Assembly (NCBI RefSeq): GCF_000756375.1
Contig: NZ_JNFD01000018.1
Coordinates: 1-64,000 of the forward strand
Direction of reading: 5' to 3'
Origin: Sphingopyxis sp. LC81
GTDB lineage: Bacteria > Pseudomonadota > Alphaproteobacteria > Sphingomonadales > Sphingomonadaceae
Length of the DNA: 64,000 bases
Positions 1 through 9,048 of the stretch are shown piece by piece. The position numbers were made by a program, and so were the translations under genes. How positions within the stretch are numbered: position 1 is the stretch's first letter; each line of letters starts with the position of its first letter. Under the pieces are notes generated by a model. It made no database searches and was not told the origin of the DNA. It worked only from the letters and a program-made list of their open reading frames with translations.

Positions 1-47
1 GGCTCGGGTGGGGGAGGATCGGTGTCGACAGGCGGTTTCGTGGTCAT
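1..47 (-). CDS. Partial CDS, N-terminus of an unidentified protein
   Basis: Only the first 15 codons lie in the window and read MTTKPPVDTDPPPPE. The ATG at 47 overlaps the TGA of the TolC-family gene by four bases (ATGA), so the two are probably translationally coupled. Genes directly after a TolC-type channel are often HlyD/EmrA-type periplasmic adaptors or inner-membrane pumps. A short Pro-rich cytoplasmic leader would suit an adaptor, but the visible part is too short to decide. Confidence 0.4.
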   Translation of the reverse strand, partial: MTTKPPVDTDPPPPE

Positions 48-1573
48 AGCGCGTTGATCCGATCGGGTCGGGCGAGATAGTCGGCGAAGCTGTCGTCGCT
101 ATTGCTCGCCGCGAGGAGCGCGGAGAGGGCCACGACATATTCATAAGCGGCGGCCGCGCGCTGGGTGCGTGCGAGGGTCAGCGCGGTGCGTGCGTCGATC
201 ACGTCGGCGGCGGTGCCTTCGCCTTCTCGAAAGGCAAGTTCCTGGACGCGCAGATTCTCGGTCGCGGCCGCGATGTTGGTGTCGAGCAGCAGGAACGACC
301 GGCGCGCGGTTTCGACCAGATTATAGGCACGGCTGGTTTCGGTTTCGATCGTCCGGCGCGCGTCGCGTGCGCCATCCTCGGCGGCGCGTTCGCGTGCCCG
401 GGCGGCAGCGAGCGCATGATTGCGGTCGATATTGGGGAGGATCGTATAGCGCACCCCGACGCCGACGACCCAGTCGGGCTCGGTCGGCAGCGCATTGTCG
501 CGGTTGAAGTTGTAGGAGCCGAAGGCAAAGGCCTGCGGCCGCATTCTCGACTTGGCCAGATCGACCCCGGCGCCCGCGAGGTCGCGCGCGGCATCGGCGG
601 CGCGCGCCTGCGGGTGGGTTCCGGTCGCGCTCGCCAGAAATTCGGGCAAGGGGCCGGGCGCTCCCTGATTCACGAACAGCGGGGTCGTCGGCCGGATGCC
701 GCCCGCGGCGTCGAGCAGCCGCGCGAGCGTGTCCGACGCGGTCGCGACCTCCATTTCGGTACGCTCGACCGCGCGCTGCGCCGCGTCGCGCGCAACCTGA
801 ACCTGAAGGACGCGCGAGCGCGGGATCATCCCCTCGCGTTCCAGCGCGCGCGCATTGGAGAGATGCTTGTCGAAACCATCGCGGGCCTCGACCGCCGAGG
901 CGTGTAGCGAAACCGCCAGCTGCTGACCGAAATAAGTCTGGACCAGCCGGATGTCCGACAGGCTCTGCACCCCCGCCTGCTTGGCGCGCGCCAGCGCGAC
1001 GCCCGCGGCCGCACCACGCTGAACCGCCGGGATCGCGCCGCCGGTATAGAGCGGCATCACCGCGGTCACGCTGGGCCTGACCACCGTGTCGCGGGTCCGA
1101 AAATCGAGCGAATCGGGGATCACCGAAAGCAGGCCGGGCAGGGCCTGCTCTACCCGCGCCGTCACTTGCGACACGATCCCGGCGAACTCGGGCGGGAATT
1201 GCCCCGGCAGTCCATCGAGAAACTCGCCCGCGGCGCTGCCGAACTGATCCTTTTCGCCCGTCAGGTCGAGCGAGAGGCTTTTCTGATATTCGATGACCGA
1301 CGCCGACACGCTGACGATAGGGCGGTGCAGCGCCTTGAGCGCGGCTTCCTGTTCCTCGCTGGCGCGAACCTCGTGCGCCTGTCCGCTGAGCGCGGGGGAA
1401 ACCCGGTCGAGCCGCGCGCGCGCGCCCTCGAAGGTGATCGCCGTCGGTTGCGGGTCGTCCTGCGCAAGAACCGAAGGAGCCCATGCCAGCGCCATCAGGG
1501 CGGCAACCGGCAACGCACAGCGTGCCCAGAGCGAACCTTCCCTCGCGATTGCCGTGCGCGATCCCGACTCCAT
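44..1573 (-). CDS. TolC-family outer-membrane efflux protein
   Basis: A 509-residue protein likely to form the outer-membrane channel of a tripartite efflux or type I secretion pump. Residues 1-38 are a signal peptide with a hydrophobic core and a VLAQ|DD cleavage region. The mature part is rich in long Ala/Arg helices and has the internal duplication typical of outer-membrane efflux proteins: an alpha-hairpin with TVVRPSVTAVMPLYTGG in the first half and a matching SYNFNRDN / YTILPNIDRNHALAAARARE stretch in the second. The length is normal for the family. The start is an ATG preceded by AGGG seven bases upstream. Its stop overlaps the start of the next gene, so it is the first visible gene of an efflux operon reading out of the window. 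The divergent neighbour is the decarboxylase, and candidate palindromic operators lie between them. The pump's substrate cannot be told from sequence. Confidence 0.9.
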   Translation of the reverse strand: MESGSRTAIAREGSLWARCALPVAALMALAWAPSVLAQDDPQPTAITFEGARARLDRVSPALSGQAHEVRASEEQEAALKALHRPIVSVSASVIEYQKSLSLDLTGEKDQFGSAAGEFLDGLPGQFPPEFAGIVSQVTARVEQALPGLLSVIPDSLDFRTRDTVVRPSVTAVMPLYTGGAIPAVQRGAAAGVALARAKQAGVQSLSDIRLVQTYFGQQLAVSLHASAVEARDGFDKHLSNARALEREGMIPRSRVLQVQVARDAAQRAVERTEMEVATASDTLARLLDAAGGIRPTTPLFVNQGAPGPLPEFLASATGTHPQARAADAARDLAGAGVDLAKSRMRPQAFAFGSYNFNRDNALPTEPDWVVGVGVRYTILPNIDRNHALAAARARERAAEDGARDARRTIETETSRAYNLVETARRSFLLLDTNIAAATENLRVQELAFREGEGTAADVIDARTALTLARTQRAAAAYEYVVALSALLAASNSDDSFADYLARPDRINAL

Positions 1574-1895
1574 GGGGGCACCCTAATCGCATAATCACGC
1601 GCTGCCCAGATGAAGTATTTGAGCAAAATTTTTGCAATGTATTGAAACTGTGATAATTTCGATGAATAGTCGGACGACTATCCAATCATGAAACTCGTGA
1701 ATGGGGCCCCATGAACGCCAGAAGTCATCTTTTGGAATGTTCGAATCCGGATCGTTTCGCGCGCCGGATGCCGACGGCGCAGACCCATTCCCAATCATCG
1801 ACGACGCGCACGATCGCACCACACCCGGAGGCATGCTGACCGCCCGGGCCAACCCCATTTCCATTTTCCGTTCCCCCGCAGAAAAGGAGTGCAGC
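1574..1895. other. Divergent intergenic region between tolC-like gene and adiA
   Basis: This 322-base gap separates the divergently transcribed efflux and decarboxylase genes and must hold both promoters. It is much more AT-rich around 1610-1700 than its surroundings. It contains two compact palindromes (listed separately) and ends with the AAGGAG ribosome site of the decarboxylase at about 1884-1889. An upstream in-frame ATG at 1701 exists for the decarboxylase, but it would add 65 residues unlike the family. No other gene is visible. Confidence 0.7.
1623..1681. promoter_or_regulatory. Two palindromes, candidate operators
   Basis: GCAAAA-T-TTTTGC occupies 1623-1635, and ATAGTCG-GA-CGACTAT (7-base perfect arms) occupies 1666-1681. 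Both sit in the AT-rich centre of the divergent region, where RNA polymerase and a regulator would bind. The 16-base site has the size and symmetry of a TetR/MarR-type operator. The regulator is unknown, and none is encoded next to it in the window. Confidence 0.4.
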
Positions 1896-4187
1896 ATGTC
1901 TTCACAATCGAGCCTGAGGTTGGCGATGCGAGCGCTGCTCGTCCGCGAAAACTTCGGCGAGGAATCGGCCGCCGGACGCGCGATGATCGCGCTGGTCGAT
2001 GAACTGGAACGGCGCGAGATCGATGTTGTGCTGTCCTCGACGGTCGACGATGCGCTGGCGATTGTGTCGACCGACCCCTCGATCCAGTGCCTTCTGCTCG
2101 ACTGGGACCTGAGCGATGGCGACGAGCATCAGGCGGCGCGCGAAATTCTGGACGCGATGCGCGAATTCAACGCCGACGTGCCGATCTTCCTGCTCGCCAA
2201 CCGCAGCGCGGCCTCGACGATCCCCGCCGACGCGATGACCAAGGCCGACGATTTCATCTGGCTGCTCGAGGACACCGCCGATTTCATCGGCGGGCGCATC
2301 TTCGCGGCGCTGCAACGCTATCGCTCGACCGTGCTGCCGCCGATGTTCGCCGGCCTCGTCCAGTTCGCGCGGACCTATGAATATTCGTGGCACACGCCGG
2401 GGCATACCGGGGGCACCGCCTTTCTGACCTCGCCCGTCGGACGCGCCTTTTTCGAATTTTTCGGCGAAAGCCTGTTCCGGTCGGACCTGTCGATTTCGGT
2501 CGGCGAACTCGGTTCGCTGCTCGACCATAGCGGCGCGATCGGCGCGGGCGAACGCTATACGGCGAAGGTCTTTGGATCGGACCGGAGTTATTATGTCACC
2601 AACGGCTCGTCGACGTCGAACCGCGTCATCTTGATGGCAAGCGTGACGCGCGGCCAGGTCGCGCTGTGCGACCGCAACTGCCACAAGTCGGTCGAACATG
2701 CGATGACGCTGTCGGGCGCGATCCCCTGTTACCTGATGCCAACACGCAACGCGCTGGGGATTATCGGGCCGATCCCGCCCGAGCGGCTGACCCCCGCCGC
2801 GCTTCGCCTGCTGGTCAGCGAGAACCCGCTGGTGGCGAGCGGCCCCGATGCCACGCCGATCCACGCGGTCATCACCAATTCGACCTATGACGGGCTCTGC
2901 TATAACGTCGCGCGCGTCGAGGAGCTGATGGGCGAAAGCGTCGACCGGCTCCATTTCGACGAAGCCTGGTACGCTTATGCGCGCTTCAACCCGATCTATC
3001 GCGAACGGTTCGGGATGCACGGCGAACCGGGGACGCGCGATCGGTCAAAACCGACCGTCTTCACGACGCATTCGACGCACAAGCTGCTCGCGGCGCTGTC
3101 GCAGGCGTCGATGATCCACGTACGCGACGGCCGCAACCCGATCGACCACGCCCGCTTCAACGAGGCGTTCATGATGCACGCCTCGACGTCGCCCTGTTAT
3201 CCGATCATCGCATCGAACGATGTGTCGGCGGCGATGATGGATTCGTCGGGCGAGAAACTGACCGGCACCTCGATCCGCGAGGCGATCGCGTTTCGCCAGA
3301 TGGTCGCGCGGCTCTCGGCGCAGATGGCCGACGACAATGGCTGGTTCTTCGACGTGTGGCAGCCGCCCAAGGTGAAGGACGCACGCGGGCGCTCGGTCGC
3401 CTTCCACGAGGCCGACCCCGAACATCTGGCGACCGAGCCCGCCTGCTGGCACCTCGAGCCCGACGCCGAATGGCACGGCTTCGGCAATATCGAGCCCGGC
3501 TATTGCATGCTCGATCCGATCAAGGTGTCGATCCTGACCCCCGGAATGGACCCGACGGGCGACCTGCGCGCGATCGGCATTCCCGCGAGCATCGTCACCG
3601 CCTATCTGGCGGCGCGCGGCATCGTCGTCGAAAAGACGACCGACTTCACGATCCTCTTCCTGTTTTCGCTGGGGGTCACCAAGGGGAAATGGGGGACGCT
3701 GGTCAACGCGCTGCTCGATTTCCGTAAGGATTATGACGCGAACTGCCCGCTCGATCGCGCCATCCCCAGCCTCGTCGCCGATCATCCCGATCGTTATGCG
3801 GGCATGGGGCTGCGCCAGCTCGCCGACCTGATGTTCTCGGCGATGGGCGAGCTCCAGACGACGCGGATGATGTCGGAGGCCTTCGGCATCCTGCCCAAGC
3901 CCGACATGAGCCCGGTCGCCGCCTATGAGGAGCTTGTCCGCGGCAATATCGAGAAGGTGTCGCTCGACGCGCTTCCGGGCCGCACGCTGGCGACGGGGGT
4001 CGTCCCCTATCCGCCGGGCATTCCGCTGATGATGCCGGGCGAAAACGCCGGGCCCGAAGGCGGCGCGCTGATCGGCTATCTCAAGGCACTCGAAGGCTAT
4101 GACCTGCGCTTCCCGGGCTTTGGGCACGACACCCATGGGATCGAAATTGAGGATGGCGTCTATCACGCGCTTGTCGTCAAGCGCTGA
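1896..4187 (+). CDS. adiA: Biodegradative arginine (Orn/Lys/Arg) decarboxylase, AdiA-like
   Basis: A PLP-dependent fold-type I decarboxylase of 763 residues, close to the usual length. It probably converts arginine to agmatine and CO2 in the cytoplasm, consuming a proton. Residues 1-135 form the receiver-like wing domain (LLEDTADFIGGR at its end). The catalytic domain has the YEYSWHTPGH entry motif, HFDEAWYAYARFNP with the PLP-contacting Asp near 355, and THSTHKLLAALSQAS with the PLP lysine near 396. The C-terminal domain carries LDPIKVSILTPGM and VPYPPGIP. Recalled AdiA, including the wing-domain boundary, matches closely along its length. The start at 1896 has an AAGGAG site; a longer frame from 1701 is rejected because the wing domain begins at the chosen start. 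An AdiC-like antiporter follows 12 bases later, which supports arginine over lysine or ornithine, although specificity is inferred. Confidence 0.93.
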   Translation: MSSQSSLRLAMRALLVRENFGEESAAGRAMIALVDELERREIDVVLSSTVDDALAIVSTDPSIQCLLLDWDLSDGDEHQAAREILDAMREFNADVPIFLLANRSAASTIPADAMTKADDFIWLLEDTADFIGGRIFAALQRYRSTVLPPMFAGLVQFARTYEYSWHTPGHTGGTAFLTSPVGRAFFEFFGESLFRSDLSISVGELGSLLDHSGAIGAGERYTAKVFGSDRSYYVTNGSSTSNRVILMASVTRGQVALCDRNCHKSVEHAMTLSGAIPCYLMPTRNALGIIGPIPPERLTPAALRLLVSENPLVASGPDATPIHAVITNSTYDGLCYNVARVEELMGESVDRLHFDEAWYAYARFNPIYRERFGMHGEPGTRDRSKPTVFTTHSTHKLLAALSQASMIHVRDGRNPIDHARFNEAFMMHASTSPCYPIIASNDVSAAMMDSSGEKLTGTSIREAIAFRQMVARLSAQMADDNGWFFDVWQPPKVKDARGRSVAFHEADPEHLATEPACWHLEPDAEWHGFGNIEPGYCMLDPIKVSILTPGMDPTGDLRAIGIPASIVTAYLAARGIVVEKTTDFTILFLFSLGVTKGKWGTLVNALLDFRKDYDANCPLDRAIPSLVADHPDRYAGMGLRQLADLMFSAMGELQTTRMMSEAFGILPKPDMSPVAAYEELVRGNIEKVSLDALPGRTLATGVVPYPPGIPLMMPGENAGPEGGALIGYLKALEGYDLRFPGFGHDTHGIEIEDGVYHALVVKR

Positions 4188-4199
4188 AGGGGAAGCGAC

Positions 4200-5726
4200 A
4201 TGGCTGAAGAAGCAGGGGCTGCGACAGCAACCGAGGGCGGCAACAAGATCGGGGTGGTTGCCGCGACACTGATGGTCGCGGGCAATATGATGGGATCGGG
4301 CGTGTTCATGCTGCCCGCCAATCTTTCAGCAATCGGCAGCATCGCGCTGATCGGGTGGATCTTCACGATCGTCGGCGCGGTCGCGCTGGCGCTCGTTTTC
4401 GCCAAGCTGGCGGCGATCGATCCCGCGGCGGGCGGCCCCTATGCCTATACGCGCAAGGCGTTCGGCGATTATATGGGGTATCAGACCAACCTCATTTACT
4501 GGCTCGCGAACGTCATCGGCAACGTCGCGCTCGCGGTCGCCGGCCTTGGCTATCTCTCGCATTTCTTTCCGGTGCTGAAGGTGCCCGTGGTGATGGCGTT
4601 CGCGGCCATCGCGATCATCTGGTTCTTCACCTATGCCAACATCCTCGGCCCCAAATTGGTCGGCCGCCTTCAAAGCTTTACCACCATCTTCGCGCTCATC
4701 CCGATCTTCGGAATGGCGCTGTTCGGCTGGTTCTGGTTCAGCGGCGACATTTATGCGTCCGCGTGGAACGTATCGGGCAAGAGCGACGCCAGCGCGGTGA
4801 TGGCGACGCTCACTTTCACGCTCTGGGCGTTCATCGGGGTCGAGAGCGCCTCGGTCTCTGCGGGCGTCGTCGACAATCCGTCGCGCAACGTGCCCATCGC
4901 GACGGTCGGCGGGGTGATACTGGCATCGGTCGCCTATGTACTCAGCTCGTCGGTCATCATGGGCATGATCCCCAACAAGGAATTGCTGGCTTCGTCGGCG
5001 CCCTTTGCCGACGCGGCGCGGCTCGCGTTGGGCGATTTCGCCGGGAGCGCGGTTGCGCTCTGCGCCGCGGTCGGCTGCCTCGGATCGCTTGCGGGCTGGA
5101 CCTTGCTGGTCGGTCAGTCGGCGAAGGCCGCGGCGGACGACGGGTTGTTCCCGGGCATCTTCGCGCGGGTCAACAAGCGCGGCGTGCCCTCGCTGGGCCT
5201 TGTCATCGTGGCGACGATCATGAGCGTTCAGGTGCTCGCCACCATGTCGCCGACCGCGAGCGAGCAGTTCGGCAAGATCGCGTCGATCGCGGTGATCATG
5301 ACGCTGCTGCCCTATATCTATTCGACGATCGCGATAAAGGTGCTCGGCTATCGCAAGATGCCGCATGGGCAGTACACCTTCTTCGTCGCCGCGGGGCTCG
5401 CGGGGGCGGCCTATTGCATGGTCGCATTGATCGGCTCCGATGGTGAACAGGTGCGGTGGTCGCTGATCTTCGTGATCGCCACGGTCGTCTTCTACTCGGC
5501 GTCGATCACCCGCAAGCGCGACATCGAGGAAAAGCATCTCCATCCGGGCGGGCGTTCGCCCGTCTGGGTGCGCTATCTCGCGCTGGGTGTGACCGTTGCC
5601 GCGCTGGTCGTGATGTTCTGGCTGTCGGTCGGCCGCTATGGCGATCTCGATCTCCACTCGCGTTCGGCGTCGCCGCCGGACGTGTCGGAAACGGCCGACA
5701 AGATGGTGCCGCAGGAGACGCCGTGA
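4200..5726 (+). CDS. adiC: Arginine/agmatine antiporter, AdiC-like APC transporter
   Basis: A 508-residue inner-membrane APC-superfamily transporter with about 12 hydrophobic segments, expected to exchange external arginine for internal agmatine. The unwound first helix reads GNMMGSGVFMLPANL. FTLWAFIGVESAS carries the equivalents of AdiC Trp202 and Glu208 (about 209 and 215 here), and GWTLLVGQ carries the equivalent of Trp293 (about 300). The match to E. coli AdiC as recalled is strong throughout, but this protein has about 60 extra residues, mostly a hydrophilic C-terminal tail after 475. It lies 12 bases after the decarboxylase and overlaps the following acetyltransferase by one base, so the three form an operon. 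Confidence 0.92.
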   Translation: MAEEAGAATATEGGNKIGVVAATLMVAGNMMGSGVFMLPANLSAIGSIALIGWIFTIVGAVALALVFAKLAAIDPAAGGPYAYTRKAFGDYMGYQTNLIYWLANVIGNVALAVAGLGYLSHFFPVLKVPVVMAFAAIAIIWFFTYANILGPKLVGRLQSFTTIFALIPIFGMALFGWFWFSGDIYASAWNVSGKSDASAVMATLTFTLWAFIGVESASVSAGVVDNPSRNVPIATVGGVILASVAYVLSSSVIMGMIPNKELLASSAPFADAARLALGDFAGSAVALCAAVGCLGSLAGWTLLVGQSAKAAADDGLFPGIFARVNKRGVPSLGLVIVATIMSVQVLATMSPTASEQFGKIASIAVIMTLLPYIYSTIAIKVLGYRKMPHGQYTFFVAAGLAGAAYCMVALIGSDGEQVRWSLIFVIATVVFYSASITRKRDIEEKHLHPGGRSPVWVRYLALGVTVAALVVMFWLSVGRYGDLDLHSRSASPPDVSETADKMVPQETP

Positions 5727-6214
5727 TGGACTGGCGTGCGATGACCGATGCGGATCTCGAACGGGTGGCGAACCTCGCCGAGGTCGTTCACCTCGACTAT
5801 CCCGAGAACCCGTCGGTCTTCGCCGCCTGTTACCGCCTCTATCCGGCGGGGTGCCATGTGCTCGAGCTCGACGATGGCCGGATCGGCGGTTACCTGATCT
5901 CGCATCCCGGGCGGCTCGACACGCCGCCCGTGCTCGACGTGCCGCTGGAGCGGCTGCCCGAACCGCTCGACTGCTATTACCTCCACGACCTCGCGCTCGG
6001 CGAGGCGACACGCGGACACGGGATGGCAAACCGTGCGGTCGAGATCGTTGTGGAGGAAGCGCGTAGCGGCGGCTTTGACACCATCGCATTGATCGCGGTC
6101 GGCGATGCGCATGCGTTCTGGGATTATCAGGGCTTCGTCACGCTCGGCGATGGCCGGATCGATCCGGGCAAGGGCTATGGCGAAGAGGCGCGCGCGCTGA
6201 TCCGCAAGATCTGA
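5726..6214 (+). CDS. GNAT-family N-acetyltransferase
   Basis: A 162-residue single-domain GNAT protein. The core has YYLHDLALGEATRGHGMANRAVEIVVEEA, in which RGHGMA is the acetyl-CoA pyrophosphate loop, followed by DAHAFWDYQGF in the last strand. The ATG at 5726 overlaps the antiporter stop (TGATG), indicating coupled translation. Placement behind an arginine decarboxylase and an agmatine exchanger suggests agmatine, another polyamine or an amino acid as substrate, but that is inference. It ends one base before the stop of the convergent porin gene. Confidence 0.85.
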   Translation: MDWRAMTDADLERVANLAEVVHLDYPENPSVFAACYRLYPAGCHVLELDDGRIGGYLISHPGRLDTPPVLDVPLERLPEPLDCYYLHDLALGEATRGHGMANRAVEIVVEEARSGGFDTIALIAVGDAHAFWDYQGFVTLGDGRIDPGKGYGEEARALIRKI

Positions 6215-7663
6215 CTAGCGCACGAAATCATATTTGATCGTCGCCTGGATGCGCGACGAGTCGCGCGAGCGGCCATCCTGGCGTTCGAGCGTCCCATAGA
6301 GGCCCTCGAGGCCGACGCTGAACGACGACGCCGGCGCCCAGATCAGGTTGATCGCGCCATAGCGCGTCGCGCGCAGCGCTGTGGGATCGAGCAGTCCGTC
6401 GTCGCCGATCCTGAGCGCGCCGACGACGAGGTTCGAGCGGAGCTTGTCGGTCCAGTAATGCGTGTAGGCGCCATAACCGCCGACATGTTCGATCAGTCGC
6501 AGCCGCCCGTCGGGCCGGATCACCGCATCGAGGCCAAGGCCGTTGATGTCGTTGACATAGCGCGCCGCGCCGCGCCCGTAGTTCGCGGCAAACGACAGCC
6601 CATCGCGTTCGAACAGAGCGAGCGAGCCCGACGCCGACAGACCATAGCCCGTCGCATCGTCGCCCTGCCCCTGCTCGTCGCGGAACCCGATGCGCCGCAC
6701 GACGCCGCCGAGCTGGATATGCCCGCCCTCGCTTTCATAGCGCCCGACGAGAACGAGGTCGGGCATCGTGCTGGCGCCGCTCTGGTCGCCGGTCAGGACG
6801 AGGTCGCTCTCGGGCCGCTCGACCGAAAGCGTCAGATGGGCACCCGGCGCGAGCTTGAAGGCGCGCCGCGCCGACGCGGTGCGGAGGAAGATCGCGCCCC
6901 CCGGCCCCCAATCGTCGAGCGTGTCGGGCAATGCATCGGCATCGACGAGCGCCGAATAGCCGAAGCCGCCATAGGTGTTGCCGACCTGCCCATAGGCATG
7001 GTTGAGGTGGAAGCCATAGCTCGACCCGTCGCCGTAAAAGTCATTCTCGACATAGAAACGCAGATTGCCGAGCGTCGATGGCCGCCGCAGTTCGAGGCTG
7101 AACCGCGTCGCGCGGGCGTTGACCGTCGCCCGCCGCCGGTCGGTGCGCCCGAACGACGTCGAGGGAACCGCGAACTCGTCGCGATTGCCGACGAAGGCGG
7201 GGTCCCAGATCATATCGACCTTGGCATAGCCGCCGATGCGGATCATCGTCTCGGTGCCCGGAATGGCGATGAAGCCCTTAAGCGCGGGGTCGTTGGGCGG
7301 TGCGAGATTGTCGATCCGCGACGCGCCGGTGATCCGGTCGCCGATCGTCTCGCGCGGTGGCAGCGGCGCGGCGCCAAGGCTGGCGCCATCGGCCGCGGCA
7401 AGCTCCTGTTTCGCCGGTGGCGATGCGCGCGCGCCGCTATCGGCTGGCGGCGACGGGACAGGCACGGCGGGTTCGGGGACGACGGCCGGATCGGCATCGC
7501 GGCGCTCGACGTCCTCCAGTCGCGTACGCAGTGTGCCGACGATGCTGCGGAGTTCGGCGACCTCGGCGCGCAGCGCTTCGACCTCTTCCTTGGGGCTTTG
7601 CGCCGCCGCGGGATCGGCCACCAGCAATGCGACAGAGGCCGCGGCAATGGTCGAAAATCGCAT
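6215..7663 (-). CDS. DcaP-like outer-membrane porin
   Basis: A 482-residue exported protein. A signal peptide (MRFSTIAAASVALLVADPAAAQ) is followed by a short coiled coil at about 25-58 (EEVEALRAEVAELRSIVGTL), a Pro/Ala linker, and then a beta-barrel beginning with GFIAIPGTETMIRIGGYAKVD, the typical opening of DcaP-family trimeric porins. The chain ends in YDFVR with alternating hydrophobic strands. The ATG at 7663 has a GAAGGAG site; longer frames upstream lie inside the permease gene. It follows the amino acid permease by 14 bases in the same operon, so it may let small organic acids or amino acids cross the outer membrane. DcaP itself is linked to dicarboxylate uptake. Confidence 0.85.
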   Translation of the reverse strand: MRFSTIAAASVALLVADPAAAQSPKEEVEALRAEVAELRSIVGTLRTRLEDVERRDADPAVVPEPAVPVPSPPADSGARASPPAKQELAAADGASLGAAPLPPRETIGDRITGASRIDNLAPPNDPALKGFIAIPGTETMIRIGGYAKVDMIWDPAFVGNRDEFAVPSTSFGRTDRRRATVNARATRFSLELRRPSTLGNLRFYVENDFYGDGSSYGFHLNHAYGQVGNTYGGFGYSALVDADALPDTLDDWGPGGAIFLRTASARRAFKLAPGAHLTLSVERPESDLVLTGDQSGASTMPDLVLVGRYESEGGHIQLGGVVRRIGFRDEQGQGDDATGYGLSASGSLALFERDGLSFAANYGRGAARYVNDINGLGLDAVIRPDGRLRLIEHVGGYGAYTHYWTDKLRSNLVVGALRIGDDGLLDPTALRATRYGAINLIWAPASSFSVGLEGLYGTLERQDGRSRDSSRIQATIKYDFVR

Positions 7664-7677
7664 GGCTGCGTTCTCCT

Positions 7678-9048
7678 TCACGGCATGGCGCCGTCGCGCG
7701 ATACGGTGCGGCGCAGCATCATCGCATAGACCGGAATCCCCAACATCGTCAGGATCATGGTCCACAGACCCGCCGCCGCCCCGCCGCCATAAATGGTGAT
7801 CAGTGAAAAAATGAAGGCGATCAGCGAAATCAGCGTGAAGGGCCGGTGGGCGCGCGCGCCGGGGCGGGCGAGGCTGGCGAGAAGCGCGGTTTCGGCGGCC
7901 GCGCAAAAGGCATAGGGGATCATTTCGGCGGTGGTCGAAAGATTGATGAGCTCGCGGTAGACGCCGACCAGTGCGGTCAACCCGCTCGCCTGGAGCATCA
8001 GCATCAGCGACGACAGGACAAGCGAAATGGCGATCCCCGCCCCGGGGGTGCCCGAACGGCCCAGCCGCGCAAAGATCGGCGGAAACAGGCCATCGCGCGC
8101 CGCCGCAAGCGGCACCTGCCCCATCACCAGCGTCCAGCCGTTAAGCGCGGCGAGCGAAGAGAGGACGACCGCCGCCGCCAGCACTTCGCCGGCCCAATCC
8201 CCCCACATCAGGCTGGCCGCATCGGCAAAGGGCGCCGACGAAGCTGCCAGCGCCGCACGCGGGACGACGCCCATCACGGTGATCGTGCAGAGAATGAAGA
8301 TCGCGGCGCAGATCAACGTGCCCAGGATCGTGGCACGCGGGATCGTGCGCGCCGGATCCCTGACATTGTCGGCGGGCACGGTCGACGATTCGATGCCAAG
8401 AAACGCGAACATGATCAAAGGCATCACGCTGGCGATCGCGAACAGCGCCGACAGCGGGCCGAGACCACCGGGCGTGTCCGCGGGCAGGTCGGGCGGCAGC
8501 GCGAGATTCGCGGGCGAGACCCAGAACAGCCCGATCGATCCGATCGCGATAAAGGGCACGAGCTTGAGGCCGACCATGATATTCTGGAATATCGCGGCGG
8601 ACCGGACCCCCCGGATATTGACCAGCGCGACCGACCAGATCGCGGCCAGCGCGATCGCGGTGGTCAAGAGCCGGCTGTGATTGATGCCGGGGAAGAAGAC
8701 CCCGAGATAACCGACGAAGGTGATCGCGATCGCGGGCTGCGACACCCACATCGAAATCCAATAGGTCCAGGCGACGACGAACCCGGCCAGCGGGCCGAAG
8801 GCCTGCCGCGCATAGGCATAGGGACCGCCCACGCTCGGCAACGCCCGCGCGAGACGCGCAAAGAGCAGCGCGATGCAGATCGCGACCCCCGCCATCAGCA
8901 CCCATCCGATCAGTGCGATATAGCCATAGGGCGCGAGCGCGGCGGGCGACAGAAAGAAGCCGCTTCCGATGATATTGCCGACCACCAGCGCACTGCAGGT
9001 AACAACGCCCAGCGCCCGGACCGGAGTGTCCGCGACCGGCTTCGTCAT
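7678..9048 (-). CDS. APC-family amino acid permease
   Basis: A 456-residue inner-membrane transporter with about 12 membrane segments. The substrate-site helix reads VVGNIIGSGFFLSPAAL. FAFLGIESSTVPADNVRDP and LNGWTLVMGQ correspond to the AdiC positions described for the neighbouring antiporter, so it is a relative within the basic amino acid/polyamine antiporter group. However, FTLW is replaced by IMFAF, so the AdiC substrate Trp in helix 6 is missing and the substrate should differ. It is first in an operon with the DcaP-like porin and points towards the adiA-adiC operon. Confidence 0.87.
   Translation of the reverse strand: MTKPVADTPVRALGVVTCSALVVGNIIGSGFFLSPAALAPYGYIALIGWVLMAGVAICIALLFARLARALPSVGGPYAYARQAFGPLAGFVVAWTYWISMWVSQPAIAITFVGYLGVFFPGINHSRLLTTAIALAAIWSVALVNIRGVRSAAIFQNIMVGLKLVPFIAIGSIGLFWVSPANLALPPDLPADTPGGLGPLSALFAIASVMPLIMFAFLGIESSTVPADNVRDPARTIPRATILGTLICAAIFILCTITVMGVVPRAALAASSAPFADAASLMWGDWAGEVLAAAVVLSSLAALNGWTLVMGQVPLAAARDGLFPPIFARLGRSGTPGAGIAISLVLSSLMLMLQASGLTALVGVYRELINLSTTAEMIPYAFCAAAETALLASLARPGARAHRPFTLISLIAFIFSLITIYGGGAAAGLWTMILTMLGIPVYAMMLRRTVSRDGAMP

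Noticed and set aside
1701..1895. N-terminal extension of the decarboxylase from an ATG at 1701
   Set aside because: The extra 65 residues have no resemblance to the wing domain, and an excellent AAGGAG site precedes the ATG at 1896.
4326..6089. Long minus-strand open frame opposite the antiporter and GNAT genes
   Set aside because: Its translation is Arg/His/Asp-rich with no domain, the pattern of a GC-rich antisense shadow; the plus strand encodes a clear AdiC-like protein.
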